Assembly (NCBI GenBank): GCA_015709205.1
Contig: JACCQO010000025.1
Location: forward strand, 1 to 46,505
DNA: 46,505 nt
Source of the DNA: Desulfovibrionaceae bacterium
GTDB lineage: Bacteria > Desulfobacterota > Desulfovibrionia > Desulfovibrionales > Desulfovibrionaceae
Reading direction: 5' to 3'
Below the pieces are notes generated by a model, which saw only the letters and a list, made by a program, of their open reading frames with translations, did no database searches and was not told the DNA's origin. Positions within the stretch are counted from its first letter, which is position 1. Every line of letters begins with the position of its first letter. Below are positions 8,080-14,745 of this stretch, in pieces. Position numbers and translations under genes: made by a program.

Positions 8080-8093
8080 TGCAGGGAGGTTCG

Positions 8094-9512
8094 TCAGGCG
8101 GTCGGAGCGTCGGCCACCCGGCGGTTGCGGAAGTAGGCCATGAAGATTGCGAAGGCCACCAGCCCGCAGGCGATGCCGCCGTAGTTGGCCACCGTGATCG
8201 GCAGGTTGAAGCCGATCTTCTCGTAGAGGATGTAGGTGCTGACCACCGTGGTCATGAACGTGGCCGGCAGGGTCACGATCCAGTGCATCTTGCCGCGCTT
8301 GATCATCCACGCGGCCGCGGCCCAGAGCACCAGCGCCGCCAGGGTCTGGTTGGCCCAGCCGAAGTAGCGCCAGAGCACGTTGAAGTCCACGCGGGAAACC
8401 ACGATGCCGATCACGAACAGCGGGATGGCGATGGCCAGGCGCCGCGCGGCCTTGGACTGGGAGATGTGCATGAAGTCGGCCACGATGAGCCGCGCGCTGC
8501 GGAAGGCCGTGTCGCCCGTGGTGATGGGCAGGATCACGACGCCGATGATCGCCAGGATGCCGCCGAACCCGCCCAGCAGGGTGGTGGCGACCTCGTTGAC
8601 CACGTGCGCCGGGCCGCCGGCGGCCAGGGCCGCGCTCAGCGCCTCGGGGCCCTTGTAGAAGCTCAGGCCCAGGGTGACCCAGATCAGGCCGATGATGCCC
8701 TCGCCGACCATGGCCCCGTAGAACACCGTGCGGCCGTGCCGCTCATTGGCCATGCAGCGCGCCATCATCGGCGACTGCGTGGAGTGGAACCCGCTGATGG
8801 CGCCGCAGGCGATGGTGATGAACATCAGCGGCCACAGGGGCAACCCCTTGGGATGCAGGTTGGAGAAGTCCAGGGTCGGCAGGATGTCGTAGCCCTCGGT
8901 GAGCAGGCCCGCCGTCAACCCCACGGCCATGAACAGCAGCACGGCGCCGAAGAACGGGTAGATGCGGCCGATGATCTGGTTGATGGGCAGGATCGTGGCC
9001 AGGAAGTAGTAGCAGAAGATGATCACGACCCACGTGACCGTGGACATGCCCGTGAGGTTCTCCAGCAGCTTGGCCGGGCCGAGCACGAAGACCACGCCCA
9101 CCAACAGGAGCAGCAGGATGGAGAAGGCGCGCATGAACTGCTTGAAGCCGTAGCCCAGCTCCTGGCCCACGACCTCGGGCACCGAGGCGCCGTTCGAACG
9201 GATGGACAGCATGCCCGAGAAGTAGTCGTGCACCGCGCCGCCGAAGATCGTGCCGAGCACGACCCAGAGCAGCGCCGCCGGGCCGTACAGCGCGCCCAGG
9301 ATCGGGCCGAACACCGGTCCCAGGCCCGCGATGTTCAGCAGCTGGATCAGGTACAGCTTCCAGATGGGCATGGGGATGTAGTCCACGCCGTCGGCCATGG
9401 TGCACACCGGCGTGGTCCTGGCCGGATCGGCCCCGAAGAGTCGCTCCACAACGGAGCCGTAGACGAAGAACCCCAGGATCAGCAGTCCCAACGAAGCAAA
9501 GAAGAACAACAT
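8094..9512 (-). CDS. cstA: CstA-family carrier (carbon starvation protein A, short form)
   Basis: A 472-residue polytopic membrane protein of the CstA family, whose characterised members take up peptides or pyruvate. Recognisable are GADPARTTPVCTMADGVDYIP (a CstA N-terminal block), the NIAGLGPVFGPILGALYGP segment, GGAVHDYFSGMLSIR, and SGFHSTQSPMMARCM. The protein is much shorter than E. coli CstA (about 700 aa), in line with the short group. The ATG at 9512 is chosen because AGGAGG lies 8-13 nt upstream and the first transmembrane segment begins at once (MLFFFASLGLLILGFF); the 80-residue upstream extension is Arg-rich noise. The substrate is not determinable here; pyruvate or peptides are both possible. 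Confidence 0.85.
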   Translation of the reverse strand: MLFFFASLGLLILGFFVYGSVVERLFGADPARTTPVCTMADGVDYIPMPIWKLYLIQLLNIAGLGPVFGPILGALYGPAALLWVVLGTIFGGAVHDYFSGMLSIRSNGASVPEVVGQELGYGFKQFMRAFSILLLLLVGVVFVLGPAKLLENLTGMSTVTWVVIIFCYYFLATILPINQIIGRIYPFFGAVLLFMAVGLTAGLLTEGYDILPTLDFSNLHPKGLPLWPLMFITIACGAISGFHSTQSPMMARCMANERHGRTVFYGAMVGEGIIGLIWVTLGLSFYKGPEALSAALAAGGPAHVVNEVATTLLGGFGGILAIIGVVILPITTGDTAFRSARLIVADFMHISQSKAARRLAIAIPLFVIGIVVSRVDFNVLWRYFGWANQTLAALVLWAAAAWMIKRGKMHWIVTLPATFMTTVVSTYILYEKIGFNLPITVANYGGIACGLVAFAIFMAYFRNRRVADAPTA

Positions 9513-9640
9513 AGCGCTTCCTCCTTCAAGAGATGGCCGTCGCACGCGCCGAAACCGGCGGGTGCGTGGCGATTCGGGCCGCGATTGGGGCCGGAGCGGA
9601 CCCCGCCGCCAGACGATGAGTCCCATGCGCGACCATGCCT

Positions 9641-10018
9641 CTACCTCCGCCCGGGAACCGGAAACATCTTGGCCTCGGTCCGCTCGGGATGCCGCTCGAT
9701 GTGCGCCATGCGCCGCAACGCCCGTCCGGCCAGCCGCCGCAGGATGTGCCACAGGTCCGAACGCGCCACGGCTGCGCCCACGCGCCGATCGTCGCGCAAT
9801 CGCTCGGACAGCAGAAAGCCCTCCCGCACGTCCGGCGCCAGACGCACGTCGCCAGGCGCCAACTCCATCCCCGGCCCCATGGTCATGAACAGCAGGTCCC
9901 GCGCCGTGCGCTCGAACACCGCGCGCACCTCCTCCGACGTCTCGGCGAGATCCACCTGCACGCGAAACCCGGACTCCAACTCCCGCTCGAAACGGGTGTA
10001 CGACTCGCGTCTATCCAT
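9641..10018 (-). CDS. Conserved-looking small protein of unknown function
   Basis: A 125-aa, Arg- and Glu-rich soluble protein that I do not recognise. It starts with MDRRESYTRFERELESGF and looks mostly helical, with a central segment DLLFMTMGPGMELAPGD and the stretch REGFLLSERLRDDRR. The ATG at 10018 has GGGAGG 5 nt upstream; the upstream residues in the open frame are unsupported. It lies 128 bp before the cstA-like gene on the same strand and 105 bp after the next small gene, so a shared transcript is possible. No signal peptide or membrane segment. A role linked to CstA is only positional. Confidence 0.6.
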   Translation of the reverse strand: MDRRESYTRFERELESGFRVQVDLAETSEEVRAVFERTARDLLFMTMGPGMELAPGDVRLAPDVREGFLLSERLRDDRRVGAAVARSDLWHILRRLAGRALRRMAHIERHPERTEAKMFPVPGRR

Positions 10019-10123
10019 CGCCGCCTCCCGTTCCCGGCCCCGGGGAGCCCCCGAGGCCGACACCGGACAAAATCCCCCAACGTCCGATTCCCTCGCCCGC
10101 ACCATCCACATCCTCTCGCCCGC

Positions 10124-10384
10124 TTATCCCTTGCCTCCCAGGCGAAAATCCACGGGCACGATCTCGTAGCACAGCACTTCCATTCCGGAGCCCTGCCGCA
10201 TGCGCACTACCTTGCCCCGCACCCGGATGCGTTTGTGGTACAGGAGTCTGGCCTCGTCCGGCGTGATGCCGCCCGTAACCACGTATTCCTGTTCGTCGTT
10301 CCCCTGGATGCACACGCCGCCCGTTCCGGGTTCCCCCGGTGCGCCCCACGGAATCGCGACTCCCACAACCGTGACAACCCGCAT
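10124..10384 (-). CDS. Small protein of unknown function, possibly OB-fold-like
   Basis: An 86-aa protein, MRVVTVVGVAIPWG at the start, then a Gly-rich stretch and a C-terminal half rich in alternating hydrophobic and charged residues (KRIRVRGKVVRMRQG, then EVLCYEIVPVDF). This beta-strand-like pattern could be a small OB or SH3-like barrel, but no family is recognised. ATG 10384 is preferred over ATG 10474 because GGGGTG lies just upstream and the extra 30 residues look non-coding. First gene of the minus-strand group leading to the cstA-like gene. Coding status is moderately supported by codon bias only. Confidence 0.5.
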   Translation of the reverse strand: MRVVTVVGVAIPWGAPGEPGTGGVCIQGNDEQEYVVTGGITPDEARLLYHKRIRVRGKVVRMRQGSGMEVLCYEIVPVDFRLGGKG

Positions 10385-10951
10385 CGCACACCCCACTGCG
10401 CGGCCTGCGCCGCAGCCAAGGCGGTTTATCCCTCTTTTGCAGGCCCTATTCCATTTGTAATATCTTGGAATCATGGCACTAGTTTGTCCTTTCCAGGGAA
10501 ATAAAACGGCATTGTGGTTCCGAAAAAAAAGCGGGGGTAAAACAACATGCTAAAATAAAACAATATCAAGGCAACACTCGAAAACCGGAACTGCTTGTGA
10601 AAACCAGAACGTTGTTTCCGAAAAATCGGCGGGAGCGGGCAAAAAGGAGACCCAGGAGGAGAGCAGGAGATGTGGGAGAGGAGGATACGGGAGAGAGCCG
10701 CCGTATGGAGAGGCCGTTGGCTGGAGCAGGGGAGGTTGTTGCGCGGTGCGGGAAGAGGCGGGACGTAGGGCCGCCGGGCTGGGGCCGCGTTGGGCGGCGG
10801 AAGGGGCCCGGACCTTGCAACCGAGGCGGGTGCCCCGGGAATGCGGCAGCCGAGCGCGGGCGTAGGAGTGCCGGTGCGTCATCGCGGCAGCGAGGGCTGC
10901 GAAAGGGGTGCAGCGGCATTGCTGCCCCGGAGAAGGGGTGGAGTTACGCCA
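10385..10951. other. Non-coding, partly AT-rich region with short repeats
   Basis: No convincing gene. The part from 10436 to 10630 is unusually AT-rich for this genome and probably contains the promoter of the small minus-strand genes. It includes ATTCCA-N12-TGGAAT (10448-10471), a 19-bp tandem repeat (10580-10617), and two copies of TTCCGAAAAA followed by CGGG about 97 bp apart. From 10630 to 10900 the plus strand is purine-rich. At 10910-10927 a degenerate GGGTGCAGC...TGCTGCC unit related to the neighbouring repeat appears, followed by a 7-bp hairpin at 10935-10955. Confidence 0.5.
10580..10617 (+). repeat. Two-copy 19-bp tandem repeat
   Basis: GAAAACCGGAAC-TGCTTGT is followed immediately by GAAAACCAGAAC-GTTGTTT, so the first 12 bases agree in 11 positions at a 19-bp period. 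It lies in the AT-rich non-coding region upstream of the small minus-strand genes and could be a regulator or nucleoid-protein binding site. Confidence 0.5.
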
Positions 10952-11279
10952 CCCCTGCGCTGGTTCGCAATGGTGCGGAGGGAGGGGAGAGGAGGAGGCG
11001 CGGGGTGCGGAGACGGCGGAAGCAGGGGGTCGGCGCGTGGAGCGCGGGCAGGTTGGTGGCCCGTTGGCGCTTCGCGCGGGCTGCTTTTGCAGCGCGCGCC
11101 CAAGGGTGGTGGGAGGGCATTCGGCCGCTGGCGCGGCCAGGGATGCAGGATCGCGACTATCCGGTTCCGCAGGCGCGGGCGGTGGAAAGCGGTTGCGCCG
11201 ATGTGGCACCCGCCGACCGCGAAAAGGGTGCAGCGCCACGCTGCCCGCGAAAAGGGTGCAGCAGCATTGCTGCCTGCCC
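10952..11279 (+). repeat. Structured ~320-bp repeat, copy A
   Basis: This segment matches the reverse complement of copy B (14012-14327) with interspersed mismatches and small indels. Shared landmarks in order are CCCCTGCGCTGGTTCGC, GGAGACGGCGGA, a GC-rich hairpin with GCTGC-TTTT-GCAGC core (about 11071-11105), GGCCGC-TGGC-GCGGCC (about 11123-11138), GCAGGCGCGGGCGG and a 35-bp identical end with GAAAAGGGTGCAGCAGCAT. The reading frames shift between copies, so it is not protein-coding. Its end abuts the uspA stop, where on the minus strand GCAGCA-ATGC-TGCTGC followed by ACCCTTTT may serve as the uspA terminator. Confidence 0.75.
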
Positions 11280-11281
11280 GG

Positions 11282-12202
11282 TTATGGGGTGAGCCAGAGG
11301 GTGGCGGAGCGGAGGGCGTCGAGGACGCGGGCCGCGGTGGAGCCCAGAAACTGCGCGCGGCCCGGACGTTCGCCCGCGCCGGTGCGGCCCATGGCCACCG
11401 CGGAGAATCCCTCGCGCTCGGCCAGCGCCAGGATCGTTTCGGCCGGGCCGCGCGAATCCGAGGGCAGCACGCGCTCCACCACGCGCTCCGGCGCGAATCC
11501 GTTGTTCGCCAGTTCGCCGCGCGCACGCTGGAAAACGCGCGCGGCCGCCTCGGGCTCGGCGTCGCCGTCCACGTGCAGCAGGGTCAGCAGCGCATTGGGC
11601 TGTGGCGCGAGCACGAAGGACGCGTGGTCCGCCGCCGCGATGGACGGGCGCGAGCCGTCCAGGCACACGAGCACGCGCGCCGGGTCGGGCGTGACGGCGT
11701 GCTGCGGCGCGCCCGCCGCGCCGTCCTCGTCCTCGGGCTCGCTGCACCAGATGGGGAAGCTGACGCTGCCGCGCAGCAGTTCGAGGTTGGTGGGCTCTTC
11801 CAGATAGGGCAGGGCCACGTCCAGCAGGTCGCGGTCCAGGAGCACGGCGTCCGGCAGCTCACGGCCGATCTCGCGCAGCACCTCGGCCACGGCCCCGAAG
11901 TCGCGCATCCACAGCCGCGTGGTCAGGTTGTGCGCGGGGTACCCGTGCGCCTGGAGGTGCTCCCGGGCGCGGGCCAGGGCGGCCTCGGCGCGATGCTGCA
12001 GGGCCAGGCGCGCGGCGAGCACGGCCGGGTCCGCGGCCTCGCGCAGCCAGGCGGCCGGGCTGCCCGCCACGCACACCAGGTCGCAGCGCACGTCGCCCTT
12101 GTCGGCGAACAGCGCGGAAAGAAACGCCAGGGACAGGGGCGCGCCCCGGTCCGCCTGCACGGCCAGGATCACGGAACGGTTCAGGGTCTCGCGTTGTTCC
12201 AT
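11282..12202 (-). CDS. Universal stress protein, two tandem UspA domains
   Basis: A 306-aa cytoplasmic protein with two UspA-type Rossmann domains (about residues 8-155 and 174-305). The second domain starts RVLVCLDGS and ends with GRTGAGERPGRAQFLGST, the G-2x-G-9x-G(S/T) ATP-binding motif. The first domain ends LRGSVSFPIWC and has lost this motif, so only the C-terminal half is expected to bind ATP. The ATG at 12202 has AGGAGG 6 nt upstream. Last gene of a three-gene minus-strand cassette with a second Usp and a kinase-like protein. Its physiological role is unknown beyond the family's link to stress and energy limitation. Confidence 0.87.
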   Translation of the reverse strand: MEQRETLNRSVILAVQADRGAPLSLAFLSALFADKGDVRCDLVCVAGSPAAWLREAADPAVLAARLALQHRAEAALARAREHLQAHGYPAHNLTTRLWMRDFGAVAEVLREIGRELPDAVLLDRDLLDVALPYLEEPTNLELLRGSVSFPIWCSEPEDEDGAAGAPQHAVTPDPARVLVCLDGSRPSIAAADHASFVLAPQPNALLTLLHVDGDAEPEAAARVFQRARGELANNGFAPERVVERVLPSDSRGPAETILALAEREGFSAVAMGRTGAGERPGRAQFLGSTAARVLDALRSATLWLTP

Positions 12203-12422
12203 GGGTGCCTCCTCGTCGATTCCCGTCCGGCCGTCACACCAATTCCGGCCATTGCCTCCTGGTCATGCCGTTGCCCGCACCATTTGCCCACGCCATCCGG
12301 TCCGCATGCCGCCCCCGCTTCCCGGCCATTGCACACCCGGCTATCGCCTTCGTCAACCCTTCGGCGTAGGCACGCCATTGCATCCGTCGATCCGTTCGCC
12401 GTGCGGCCATCGATGCGGACGG

Positions 12423-12917
12423 TCATTCCACGACCCAGACGGTGCAGTCGCGGGCCTCGCGCACGACCTTGCCGGAGACGCTGCCGCACAGGAACTCCTG
12501 GGCCTTGGACACGCCGCGCCGCCCCAGGACCACGGTGCCGCAGCCGGTCTCCTGGCGCGCCTCGAGGATGGCGCGGGCCACGTCCGGGCCCGGGTGCGCC
12601 GGGCGCACGTCGCACACGGACACGGCTTCGGGCTCCACGCCGCGCTCCACGAGCCGTTCGCGCGCCGCGTGCAGCAGCGCGGCCGCGCGTTCGTCCTGCG
12701 CGGCGCAGGCCGTGCGCCATGCCCCTTCGGCGGCGAAGAGGTCGCGCTCGGGCGGGGTGCGCACGTGCAGCAGGTGCACGCTAAAGCCCGGCGCTCCGGC
12801 GACGATGCCGGCCACGTAGTCCAAGGCGCGCGCGGCGTTTTCCGAGCCGTCCACGGCGAGCAGGAGGTGCCTTTCGTTGGCGGCGCCCGGGCCGCTTGCG
12901 GCGTTCTTGGTGGTCAT
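12423..12917 (-). CDS. Universal stress protein, single UspA domain
   Basis: A 164-aa UspA protein. The first strand HLLLAVDGSENAARAL (about 17-32) carries the usual Asp-Gly-Ser, and the C terminus has GRRGVSKAQEFLCGS, an intact G-2x-G-9x-G-S nucleotide-binding signature, followed by VVREARDCTVWVVE. An insertion of about 15 residues (PPERDLFAAEGAWR) sits after the second strand. It lies 30 bp after the kinase-like gene and 220 bp before the two-domain Usp gene, on the same strand. The ATG at 12917 is preceded by GGGGAGAAACGCC. Together the genes look like an ATP-sensing stress module. Confidence 0.88.
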   Translation of the reverse strand: MTTKNAASGPGAANERHLLLAVDGSENAARALDYVAGIVAGAPGFSVHLLHVRTPPERDLFAAEGAWRTACAAQDERAAALLHAARERLVERGVEPEAVSVCDVRPAHPGPDVARAILEARQETGCGTVVLGRRGVSKAQEFLCGSVSGKVVREARDCTVWVVE

Positions 12918-12947
12918 GGCGTTTCTCCCCGGCCGCGCAGGCGGCCG

Positions 12948-13898
12948 TCAGCGTCCCAGGGCCGCCAGGCACGGCCCGAGGTCGTCCAGCAGTTCGTCCA
13001 CGGTCTCGTAGAACACTTCGGCCCCCTGGGAAAAGTGCAGGAGCACGCGGCTGAGCGTATCCGGGATGTAGGGGAAGAGCCGCTGCAGGTTCACCAGCCG
13101 GTGCCGAAACACGAGTGAGAAATCCGCGGGCTCCAGGCCCAGGTCGTCGAAGCGGTCGATGAGGTCCTGCACGGTGTGGAAGCCCTTGCCCGTGAGCAGG
13201 AGCAAAACGTTGCCCAGGCCGAAGATGTCCAGGCCGAAGGGGCTGGGCTGATGGTCGTAGCCGTAGTCGAAGTCGATCCAGCGGAACGCGCCGGTGTCGG
13301 ACTCGACCCAGACGTGGTCGTTGCGCACATCGCCGTGCTTTTCGCCGTGGCGGTGCAGGAAGCCGATGGCCGCGCACGCGCCCAGGTACTTCTCCAGCAG
13401 CGCCGGATAGCGCGTGTGGAAATAGGTCTCGTGGTCGTCCTCGATGCGGTCGATCACGTCGTCCAGCCGCTGGCCGCGGATGACCTCCAGCACGCGCACC
13501 AGGTTGCCCGCCGCGTCGGGCAGGGTGAAGCCCTGCATGAAGCGCGGGTCGCCGCGCACCAGGTCCAGGATGCGCGCCTCCTTGTGGCCGCTGCGGTAGC
13601 AGGATATCTCTACCTGCCCCAGGCGCTGGGTGAAGGTCTCGTGGAACACGAGCTTGAGGATGCGCGGCTCGTCGCCTTCCAGCCAGCGGCAGCGCTTGAC
13701 CCAGAATTTCGGGTCTTCCAGGCCGAACTTGCGTTCCATCTCGTCGCGGGCCACCAGGTAGTGCGCGTCGCCCAGGCGGATCACGTCGCCGGAGGTGATG
13801 CGCATGAAATCGCTGGTGTCGGTGTAGAGCGTGCCGAAGGGGCCGGAGGAATCGGGGCGGAAGCGGAGGATGACGGGTCGGGCGGACGGTGGCTGCAC
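12948..13898 (-). CDS. Protein-kinase-like phosphotransferase
   Basis: A 316-aa protein with degenerate eukaryotic-type kinase motifs: a candidate ATP-anchoring Lys82 in ILKLVF, the catalytic loop HGDVRNDH (188-195, cf. HRDxKPEN) and the metal-binding IDFDYG (208-213, cf. DFG), followed by a helical C lobe. Residues 1-75 are a separate N-terminal part. The GTG at 13898 is chosen over an in-frame ATG at 14003 because AAGGGAGG lies 6 nt upstream and because a promoter-like sequence (13982-14009) would start transcription downstream of 14003. First gene of the cassette with two UspA genes. It may phosphorylate a protein or a small molecule; the substrate is unknown. Confidence 0.75.
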   Translation of the reverse strand: MQPPSARPVILRFRPDSSGPFGTLYTDTSDFMRITSGDVIRLGDAHYLVARDEMERKFGLEDPKFWVKRCRWLEGDEPRILKLVFHETFTQRLGQVEISCYRSGHKEARILDLVRGDPRFMQGFTLPDAAGNLVRVLEVIRGQRLDDVIDRIEDDHETYFHTRYPALLEKYLGACAAIGFLHRHGEKHGDVRNDHVWVESDTGAFRWIDFDYGYDHQPSPFGLDIFGLGNVLLLLTGKGFHTVQDLIDRFDDLGLEPADFSLVFRHRLVNLQRLFPYIPDTLSRVLLHFSQGAEVFYETVDELLDDLGPCLAALGR

Positions 13899-13981
13899 GG
13901 AACGCCTCCCTTGCGGCCGAGGGCGGCCGACTGCGGTTGCCCGGGCGACCGCCCGGGGCGTAACCAGGGCTTCTGTCCCAA

Positions 13982-14009
13982 CTAATACACATTCTCCCCC
14001 CATTGTCGA
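13982..14009 (-). promoter_or_regulatory. Putative sigma-70 promoter of the kinase-uspA cassette
   Basis: On the minus strand TCGACA (14009-14004) is followed after 16 bp by TATTAG (13987-13982), predicting a start near 13975. The promoter touches the inner edge of repeat copy B. In the leader, CCCGGGC and GCCCGGG (13940-13957) can form a 7-bp hairpin 40 nt before the GTG start. Confidence 0.45.
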
Positions 14010-14011
14010 GG

Positions 14012-14327
14012 CAGGCAGGCAGCAATGCTGCTGCACCCTTTTCGCGGGCGTCGCGTGCCGCGACGGCGCGGGCGCTTTCCCCCGCCCGCGCCTGCGGAGT
14101 TGGACAATCGCGCTTCCGCTCCCCGGCCGCGCCAGCGGCCAAAGTCTTTCTCCGCAAATTTTCCCCACCGTCCCTGGGCGGGCGCTGCGAAAGCAGCCCG
14201 CCCGAAGCGGCAACGGGCCTTGGCCCCGCCCGCGTCCCCCGCGTCGGCACCCCAGCCTCCGCCGTCTCCGCGCTCTTCGCGTCACTACCGCCCTCCTTCC
14301 TGCGCGCCGTCGCGAACCAGCGCAGGG
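14012..14327 (-). repeat. Structured ~320-bp repeat, copy B (inverted relative to copy A)
   Basis: The reverse complement of this segment aligns along its whole length with copy A. The end nearest the kinase gene is a 35-bp near-perfect match to the end of copy A nearest uspA, so the two copies point at each other across the 2.7-kb kinase-uspA cassette. The central hairpin (14177-14204) keeps the GCTGC/GCAGC core and the two-base bulge. It has a compensated base pair (C-G in A, G-C in B). The far end stops at GCGAACCAGCGCAGGGG, where a 99-nt palindrome begins. Confidence 0.75.
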
Positions 14328-14423
14328 GGCGGGGGGCCCTTTTCGCAGGTATTTCGATCGGGGCGGGTCTGGCGCAGCCGCCCCGCCCCGATCGACCAGC
14401 CAAGAAAAGGGCCCCCCGCCCCC
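14325..14423. repeat. 99-nt nested palindrome
   Basis: A 20-bp exact outer arm (14325-14344 with 14404-14423, GGGGGC...CCCTTTTC) and a 13-bp exact inner arm (14355-14367 with 14382-14394, CGATCGGGGCGGG) are separated by internal loops of 10 and 9 nt and a 14-nt apical loop. It could form a long RNA hairpin or a cruciform. The A/T-rich flank of the outer arm (CCCTTTTC / GAAAAGGG) echoes the CCCTTTT tail of the adjoining repeat. Confidence 0.8.
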
Positions 14424-14745
14424 GGAGCGGCGACCACGACCACGAATCCCCGCTCCCGCCTCAGCGCGCTCCTGCTCCTGCCTCCGCCCCGGCCGGAGCG
14501 CCCATCGCCGCCGCCTTCCGCGCCGCGCCCTTTCCATCGGCGCGCGTACGTGTCACGGTTTGCCCCCAGTGCCAGAACATGAGGAGGAGCATGATTTTTG
14601 CGGCCGTGGGGCAAAGCCCTACTATGCTCCATAAGACATAATGACTCCCCGTCTCCGGCGGCGTGCGCGCGACGTGCGTGGCGGAACGCCCGGCAGCGGG
14701 GGAGCGGAACGCCAGCCGGCGCCGATGGCGCGGGAGGACAGGGAA
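14424..14745 (+). other. Leader and promoter region of the molybdenum/formate dehydrogenase locus
   Basis: No gene is supported here. An inverted repeat TTTGCCCC (14561-14568) and GGGGCAAA (14608-14615) flanks a segment with GAGGAGGAGCATG. A weak promoter-like pair TTGCGG-N16-TACTAT lies at about 14598-14625, and a second -10-like CATAAT at about 14637. Because the next gene is molybdopterin-related, a molybdenum-cofactor or ModE-type control element is conceivable, but I cannot match a known riboswitch by eye. The rest is GC-rich and featureless. Confidence 0.35.

Noticed and set aside
10597-11292. Possible 231-codon gene on the plus strand in the repeat region
   Set aside because: It is built of Arg/Gly-rich low complexity, overlaps the structured repeat, and the frame is not kept in the second copy.
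13899-14003. Upstream ATG 14003 as start of the kinase-like protein
   Set aside because: No ribosome-binding site; a promoter-like sequence would initiate downstream of it; the GTG at 13898 has AAGGGAGG at ideal spacing.
10952-14327. Insertion sequence or transposon
   Set aside because: Flanking inverted repeats exist, but there is no transposase or integrase frame between or next to them and no target duplication could be identified.
14561-14615. Molybdenum-cofactor riboswitch upstream of the FmdE-MoeA fusion
   Set aside because: Only one long-range inverted repeat was found and I could not match the known Moco or Moco-II RNA folds by eye; an Rfam covariance search would decide.
14003-14641. 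Possible genes on the plus strand within repeat copy B
   Set aside because: Translations match copy A only in changing frames, which indicates repeat homology at DNA level, not protein coding.
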